Shown: positions 59,001-64,000 of the stretch, one piece after another | How the letters are laid out: each line of letters opens with the position of its first letter | How positions within the stretch are numbered: position 1 is the stretch's first letter | Source of the DNA: Pleodorina starrii | Lineage: Eukaryota > Chlorophyta > Chlorophyceae > Chlamydomonadales > Volvocaceae | DNA: 64,000 nucleotides | Assembly (NCBI GenBank): GCA_030267565.1 | Contig: BRXU01000003.1 | Span: 7,801,001-7,865,000 of the forward strand | Direction of reading: 5' to 3' | Position numbers and translations under genes: made by a program | The notes under the pieces: generated by a model | Database searches by the model: none | What the model was told of the DNA's origin: nothing | What the model saw: only the letters and a program-made list of their open reading frames with translations

Positions 59001-62000
59001 CCTCTACATCGCCTCCATCCTGGCGCTGCAGCGGCGGGCGGCCCCCCCCGGCCGCCGCCTGCCCCTGGCCATCATGACCTCGGATGACACACACGACCGC
59101 ACGCAGGAGCTGCTGCGGAGGAACAAGTACTTTGGGATGGAGGAGGACCAGGTGGGCAGGGAACTGGGGCTGGGAGCTCTGGGGGCTGGGGGGGGGGTGG
59201 CTGTGTGTGTGGCTGTGTGGTGCACCTCCCACCCCCCACCCCCACTCCCGCCCACTCCCGTCCACTCCTTCACTCCCCCCCACCCGCCCCCCACTCTGCT
59301 GACGAGACGGCCTTCTTTCCTTACTTTTACCGGTCACGGGCTCCGGCCTATACCCCCGTGGATAACCCCAACCCGCCTCCCCCCCTCAGATCACCCTCCT
59401 AAAGCAGGAGAAGGTGGCCTGCCTGACCGACAACTCCGCCCACCTGGCTCTGGAGGCCGCCGACCGCTTCTGTCTGCAGACCAAGCCACACGGCCACGGC
59501 GATGTGCACATGCTGCTGGCGGGCTCGGGGCTGGCGGGCAGGTGGCTGGACAGCGGACTCAAGTGGGTGTGCTTCTTCCAGGTAGGAGGGGTGGGGGGAA
59601 GGGGGGTGGGTGGGTGGGAGGGAGGGAGGAGGTGGGGGGGGGGAAGCAAGGAGGTTTTGATGCGGTTTAGTACGACGTCTGTACACACACACACACAAAC
59701 GTCTGGTCAGCCTGCCTGCTATCCAATTCTGATTCCCAATACACTCCCTTCCCCCGCCCAATCGCATTGCGCTTATACGCCCCTCCCCCTGCAGTATCTT
59801 CTTTTTCACCCCCCCCCCCCCTCAATCGCATCTCAAATCGCATCTCACTTCCCCTCCCCTCCTCCCCCCTCCCCTCCCCTCCCCTGCCCTGCCTTCTCCC
59901 CTCCCCTCCAGGACACCAACGCGCTCGTGTTCCGCGCGCTGTTGGCCGCCCTGGGCGTCTCCAGCCGCCACGACTTCGACATGAACTCGCTGGCGGTGCC
60001 GCGTAAGGCCCGCGAGGCCATCGGCGCCATCGCCGCCCTCACCCGCCCCGACGGCGGCGGCGCCCCCCTCACCATCAATGTGGAATACAACCAGTTGGAC
60101 CCGCTGCTGAGGAGCACAGTCAGCAAGGAGGGGGACGTCAACGACGCGTCGGGTGGGGAGAGACTGGGGGCAGCGGAGGAGCGGGGGGAGGGGGGGTCTG
60201 TGGAGGGGACTGTCAATGTTTTAGGGTTTGGGGTTTTAGGGTTTAAGGGTTGGGGATTTGAGGAGGGGGAAGGGGGAAAACTTGGGAGTGGGGGAGGGGT
60301 CTGGGGAGAGGGAGGAAGGGGAAGGGGCAGGGAATGGAGCAGGAACTAGCAGCACTCCTCCATTGCACTGTCACACCTCCCTCCCCTCCCCTTCCCCTCC
60401 CCTCCCCTTCCCCCTCCCTGCAGGCTACTCCCCCTTCCCCGGCAACATCAACCAGCTCGTCCTCAAGCTCTCCTCCTACGTGCCCCAGCTGGCCGCCACC
60501 GGGGGGGTCATATCCGAGTTCGTCAACCCAAAGTACAAGGACGCCACCAAGACAGACTTCAAGAGCTCCACACGACTGGAGTGCATGATGCAGGTGGGGG
60601 GGAGGGGATTTGGGGGGGGGGGGGGAGGGCGCAAGGGCGGGGTGCGTGGGGTGGGGAGTTTGGGGGGGAAGAGTGTCATGCATGTGAGGTACATGTGCAT
60701 GTGGATGGCATGCGGTTGGCTGAGGGGCAAGGGGAGGAGTGGAGCAGATGGAGGAGCAGGGCGGGGTGGAGGGGAATGGATGCGTCTCGGTGTGTTGCGC
60801 TGCGGTGTGCTGTGGTCGGTCGGTCCGTCCGCGTCCGCCCCTACACGCCCCCCCTAATGGGCAGGCTGGCCCTCCCTGCCCCCCCCCCCCTTGATGTTGT
60901 TTCTTAACCCCCTCCCGCCTCTCCCCTTCCCCCCCTCACCCAGGACTACCCCAAGGCGCTGCCCCCCGGCGCCAAGGTTGGCTTCACCACTATCAAACAG
61001 GTCAGAGCGAGGGAGCCCAACGAACCCAACCGCTGGGTTGCGCTGATGGGTTGGGCTGATGGGCGAGCAAACTGTTTGTCCAGCGAAGTACTGAGGGGGC
61101 GAGACGAGTGACCTGCTGGGCTCGAGAGCGGGCTGATGAGGGGAGTTGCGGGGTGTGGGCGGCGCGGGGGTTTACGGTAGTGCGCAGGCCAGTCTGGCGA
61201 AGGGCCCTGGGTGGGGCGGCGGTGGCAGGGGGGGGCTGTGACGGGCTGACGGGCTGCTCATCGCTCTCGCGTGTCTTTGGTTTTGTGTGTGGAGGGGCGG
61301 CCGAGTTTGCGGCGTGAGTCGGGAGAGGGCCGGAGGCGGTACGCAGCTGTGTGTGTGTGTGTGTGTGTGTGTTCGTGTGTGTGTGTGCTTCTGAAGCGCC
61401 ACCGCGCCGCTCCGGGCCGCAAACCCATCACCATGCCCCTTCGCGCCCCCTCCTGCCTGCGCCCCTCTCCCCCTCCCTCTGCCCCCCTCCTCCCTCCCAA
61501 ACCCCAGGTGTGGGCCACCTACTCGCCGGTCAAGAACTCCCCGGCGGACGCGGCTGCCAAGTTCAAGGAGGGCAACCCGACACACAGCGCCACCACGGGT
61601 GAGCACGGAGGGGACTGAGGCTGCTGCGGCTGCTGCTGCGGGTGCTGCGGGTGCTGGTGTCAGCTCGGCGAGTAGGGAGCACCCTGCCGGCCCTGCTGCC
61701 TCCACCCAGCCCAGCCCAGTCGCTGAGGCGTGCCCGCCAGGGGACGGCGGCCTGCCGGCGGTCTTGACACCGCACCGGCCCTGGCAGTGACGGGGTGGCA
61801 CCCACGCGGCACTCTTGTGAGCCTGACCCCGCCTCTGGCCGTCTGAACCACGTCCGCATTCGACCCCGCGCCTCCGCCCTCCGCCCACCCCCTCCATCCG
61901 TCCGCCCGCCACCGTGTGCACATTACGCATTACGATCCTCCCCTCCCCCTCCCCCTCCTCCTCCTCTCAGGCGAGCTGGACATCTACAAGGCCAACTGCC

Positions 62001-63139
62001 TGTCGCTGGCTGCGGTGGCGGCCATTGAGCTGCCCTGCCCCCTGCAGACCGCCACCTTCAACGGAATCACCACAGAGGTGTACCCGCGGGTGGTGCTGTC
62101 GCCCTCCTTCGCGCCCTCGCTCGGCGAGCTGCGGGTGGGGATCTAGGGAGGGGAGGGGAGGGGGGCTGGCACCCGGGGCTGACGCAGGGGTAAGGTATCC
62201 AGGGGGGTCGGGGGGAGGAGTCTGCGCCCTCCGCAACCCACCCCACCCCACCTTCGGCGTGCTGTGCTCATGCTCATGTCCACGCCCTCGCCCCTCCTCC
62301 TCCTCCTCCTCCACGTCTATCCTTAACCCCTCAACACCACCTCCCCATCCTTCCCCTCTCTGTCCCGTCCCGCCTGCCTTGCATCACTACAACCTCCCTC
62401 TCCCCCCTCCTCTCCCCTCCTCTCCTTGCCTTTCCCCTCCTCGCCGCCCCGCCCCCCCCCCCGCCCTGGGGCCCGCAGTCCAAGGTGGCCCCGGGCTCCA
62501 TCCGTCTGACCCCCGGCTCGGTGCTGGTGCTGGACGGCCCCGGCATCCGGGTGGTGGGCCCGCTGGTGGTTCGGGGGGCGCTGGTGGTACGGGCGGTGGA
62601 GGGGGCGGAGGTGGCGCTGGGGCCGCTGAGGGTGGACAACGCGGGCTGGGACTGGCAGCCGCTGGAGGGGGAGGCGGCCAGCGAGGAGGAGCGGATCAGG
62701 TGGGGTGTAGGGTTGTGGGTTGTGGGGGTGTGGGGTGTGATGATGAGTCGCAGCGATGGGACGGAGGCGGTAGGGTTTGGGGTGCTTCTAGTGCTGGCAG
62801 TGGTGGTGGTGAGGGGTGGTGGTGAGGGGTTACATTGGGGTGCGTATGCGAGCGCGTGTATGTGTGTGTGCGTGCGTGTGTTTGCGGAGGTGGGGGAATG
62901 GCGGGTCCCGCCCCGTGCCGGCACTATCGCATCTGCAGCCCTGCCAGCCTCTCGTGGACGTAACCGCGTGTTGCTCACCGCGTGTGAGACAGCCCCCGCC
63001 TCTCTCTCCCTCTCTCTCGGGCCTCCCCAACTGCGCTTGTGACCCGTTCCTCGCTGCTGCTTTCCTCCCTCCCGCTGTGTCCCCCTCCACTCCCTGCTTA
63101 TCACTCCCTGACCCCCTCCACTCCCGCCTGCTGGCCTCG

Positions 63140-63172
<33 letters not shown>

Positions 63173-63940
63173 AGGGGCTTCAAGGTGGTTCGGCGAGAGA
63201 CCCGGGAGCTCATCTTCGACAAGCCGGGCAGTTACACCGTGGCAGAGGCCGAGCAGCAGGAGCAGGAGCAGCGGTCAGCGCCGGCTGCGGAGGAGGCGGC
63301 AGCGGCGCCGGCAGCGGAGGAGACGGCGGAGGCGCCGGCTGTGACGGAGGCGGCTGCGGAGGAGACGGCGGAGGCGCCGGCTGCGGAGGAGGCGGCGCCA
63401 GCGGCGCCGGCGGCGGAGGAGGTGGCGGCGGCGCCAGCGGCGGAGGTCCCTGAGCCGCCGTCGAGCACGGAGGCGCCGGCGCCCGCCGAGGAGGCTGCAT
63501 CGGCGGCGCCGGTCGCCGAGTCGGGAGAGGCGCCTGCGGCTGCAGATGCCTCCTCGGAGGCTGCCGCTGCGGAGACGGCGGATGCGGCCGCGGATGGCGA
63601 CGCGGCGGCAGCGGCGGATGATGAGGCGAATGGAGAGCCGGAGGCACAGCCGGCACCGGCAGCTCCCAGCTCCAGCTCCAGAGGCGGCGCTTCGGCGGCG
63701 GCGCTTGCGACGGCCTCATCCTCGGGCTTGTCGCCCACCGCTAAGCCGTTTGTGCCGGCGTCCAGCGTCAGCAGCGGCAACGGCAGCGGTGGCGGGGCCT
63801 CGGCTGGCGCCTCGGCGGGGTCGTCCTCGCCGCCGGCGTCGGTGACGGCATCGTCATCCTCGGGAATGAGCAAAAACGCCAAGAAGAAGGCGAAGGCGAA
63901 GGCCAAGGCGGCCGCGGCCGCGAATGGCGCCAAGGCATGA
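56100..63940 (+). CDS. USP: UDP-sugar pyrophosphorylase with N-terminal membrane segment and Ala/Glu-rich tail
   Basis: Converts sugar-1-phosphates plus UTP to UDP-sugars (Glc, Gal, GlcA, Xyl, Ara; EC 2.7.7.64). Exons: 56100-56127, 56200-56257, 56368-56542, 56989-57058, 57495-57617, 58121-58285, 58949-59151, 59390-59581, 59912-60152, 60424-60593, 60944-61000, 61508-61598, 61971-62134, 62479-62699, 63175-63940; one frame, 907 residues. The plant enzyme is about 610. Catalytic signatures: [12 protein letters not shown] (nucleotide loop, about 195-206), [66 protein letters not shown] and [20 protein letters not shown]. Residues about 5-28 ([20 protein letters not shown]) form one hydrophobic segment, then an Ala/Val/Pro linker. 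The last 225 residues are Ala/Glu- then Ser/Gly-rich, ending in [10 protein letters not shown]. The join of exons 1-3 to the catalytic part rests on frame and splice sites only. Confidence 0.93.
56925..56986. repeat. CCCT tetranucleotide tract at USP intron 3 acceptor
   Basis: About 60 bp of CCCT units form an extreme polypyrimidine tract that ends directly at the CAG acceptor of exon 4. Confidence 0.85.
57431..57466 (+). repeat. Dispersed short repeat, USP intron 4 copy
   Basis: ACCGTTCACGGGCTCCGGCC then TACACGTGGATAACCCC, in the sense direction of USP, shortly before exon 5. Confidence 0.8.
58861..58892 (+). repeat. Dispersed short repeat, USP intron 6 copy
   Basis: GGCGGGCTCCGGCCTATACG then TGGTTAACCCC; the 5' arm seen in other copies is diverged here. 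Confidence 0.75.
59303..59369 (+). repeat. Dispersed short repeat, long copy in USP intron 7
   Basis: An arm CTTTCCTTACTTTTACCG precedes the core CACGGGCTCCGGCCTATA and the GTGGATAACCCC end, as in the inverted copy at 20406-20474. It lies just before exon 8. Confidence 0.8.
60218..60254 (+). repeat. Interstitial telomere-like tract in USP intron 9
   Basis: TTTTAGGG occurs twice with GTTTGGGG and GTTTAAGGG variants between. It matches the Chlamydomonas-type telomere unit. Confidence 0.65.
61348..61388. repeat. GT dinucleotide microsatellite in USP intron 11
   Basis: About 40 bp of GT units with one TTC interruption. Confidence 0.85.
63141..63174. repeat. CTG trinucleotide run at USP intron 14 acceptor
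   Basis: About ten CTG units end in the CAG acceptor of the last USP exon. Length variation here would alter the splice-site polypyrimidine context. Confidence 0.8.
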
Positions 63941-64000
63941 CAGGGTTGGGAGGTTCGGGGTTGGAAGCATTGATGGTGGCAAGGCGTGATAGTAGGGATG
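63941..64000. other. USP 3' flank at window end
   Basis: Sixty bases after the USP stop; no poly(A) signal is reached inside the window. Confidence 0.6.

Noticed and set aside
63232..63933. 233-codon minus-strand frame opposite the USP tail
   Set aside because: Mirror of an Ala/Glu-rich repeat; no independent evidence.

Overview
The window is nuclear DNA from a green alga of the Chlamydomonas/Volvox group (Chlamydomonadales). The evidence is strong GC richness, many short GT-AG introns with polypyrimidine acceptors, long GCN/GGN codon runs, TGTAA-type poly(A) signals, short TTTTAGGG telomere-like tracts, and a cilium/BBSome gene beside plastid- and plant-type genes. I built all exon models by hand from splice signals, reading-frame continuity and similarity remembered for each family. 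No search was run.

Layout. (1) 1.4-6.9 kb, minus: WDR33/FY/Pfs2-type WD40 mRNA 3'-processing factor with a Gly/Pro-rich tail; first exon(s) not found. (2) 7.7-11.3 kb, plus: LZTFL1/BBS17 coiled-coil regulator of BBSome traffic, divergent from FY. (3) 13.9-21.5 kb, minus: RelA/SpoT homologue with HD hydrolase, (p)ppGpp synthetase and C-terminal TGS, split by a low-complexity insert of about 480 residues. (4) 23.7-26.2 kb (minus) and 37.4-39.7 kb (plus): two near-identical intact LUC7-like splicing-factor genes, an inverted duplication. (5) Five GT49 (LARGE/B4GAT1-type) glycosyltransferase genes at 28.9, 33.8 and 41.4 kb (plus) and 45.8 and 54.0 kb (minus), all with one intron at the same site. 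(6) 56.1-63.9 kb, plus: UDP-sugar pyrophosphorylase with an N-terminal membrane segment and an Ala/Glu-rich tail.

Mobile DNA: a 5'-truncated LINE with a broken reverse-transcriptase frame (47.8-50.9 kb), a second copy of only its 3' end (26.9-28.0 kb), a complete 480-bp LTR element without genes (TRIM-like, 51.8-52.3 kb) with target-site duplication, PBS and polypurine tract, a SINE-like indel in one LUC7 intron, and a possible small MITE at 41.0 kb. A short repeat with core GGGCTCCGGCCTA recurs in introns of several unrelated genes and in one 3' flank.

The right half can be read as a sugar-nucleotide/glycosylation neighbourhood: the pyrophosphorylase can make UDP-GlcA and UDP-Xyl, the donors used by characterised GT49 enzymes. 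Two of the five GT49 copies have changed metal-binding motifs and may be inactive or re-purposed. The long stretches between genes hold mostly UTR, simple repeats and TE debris.
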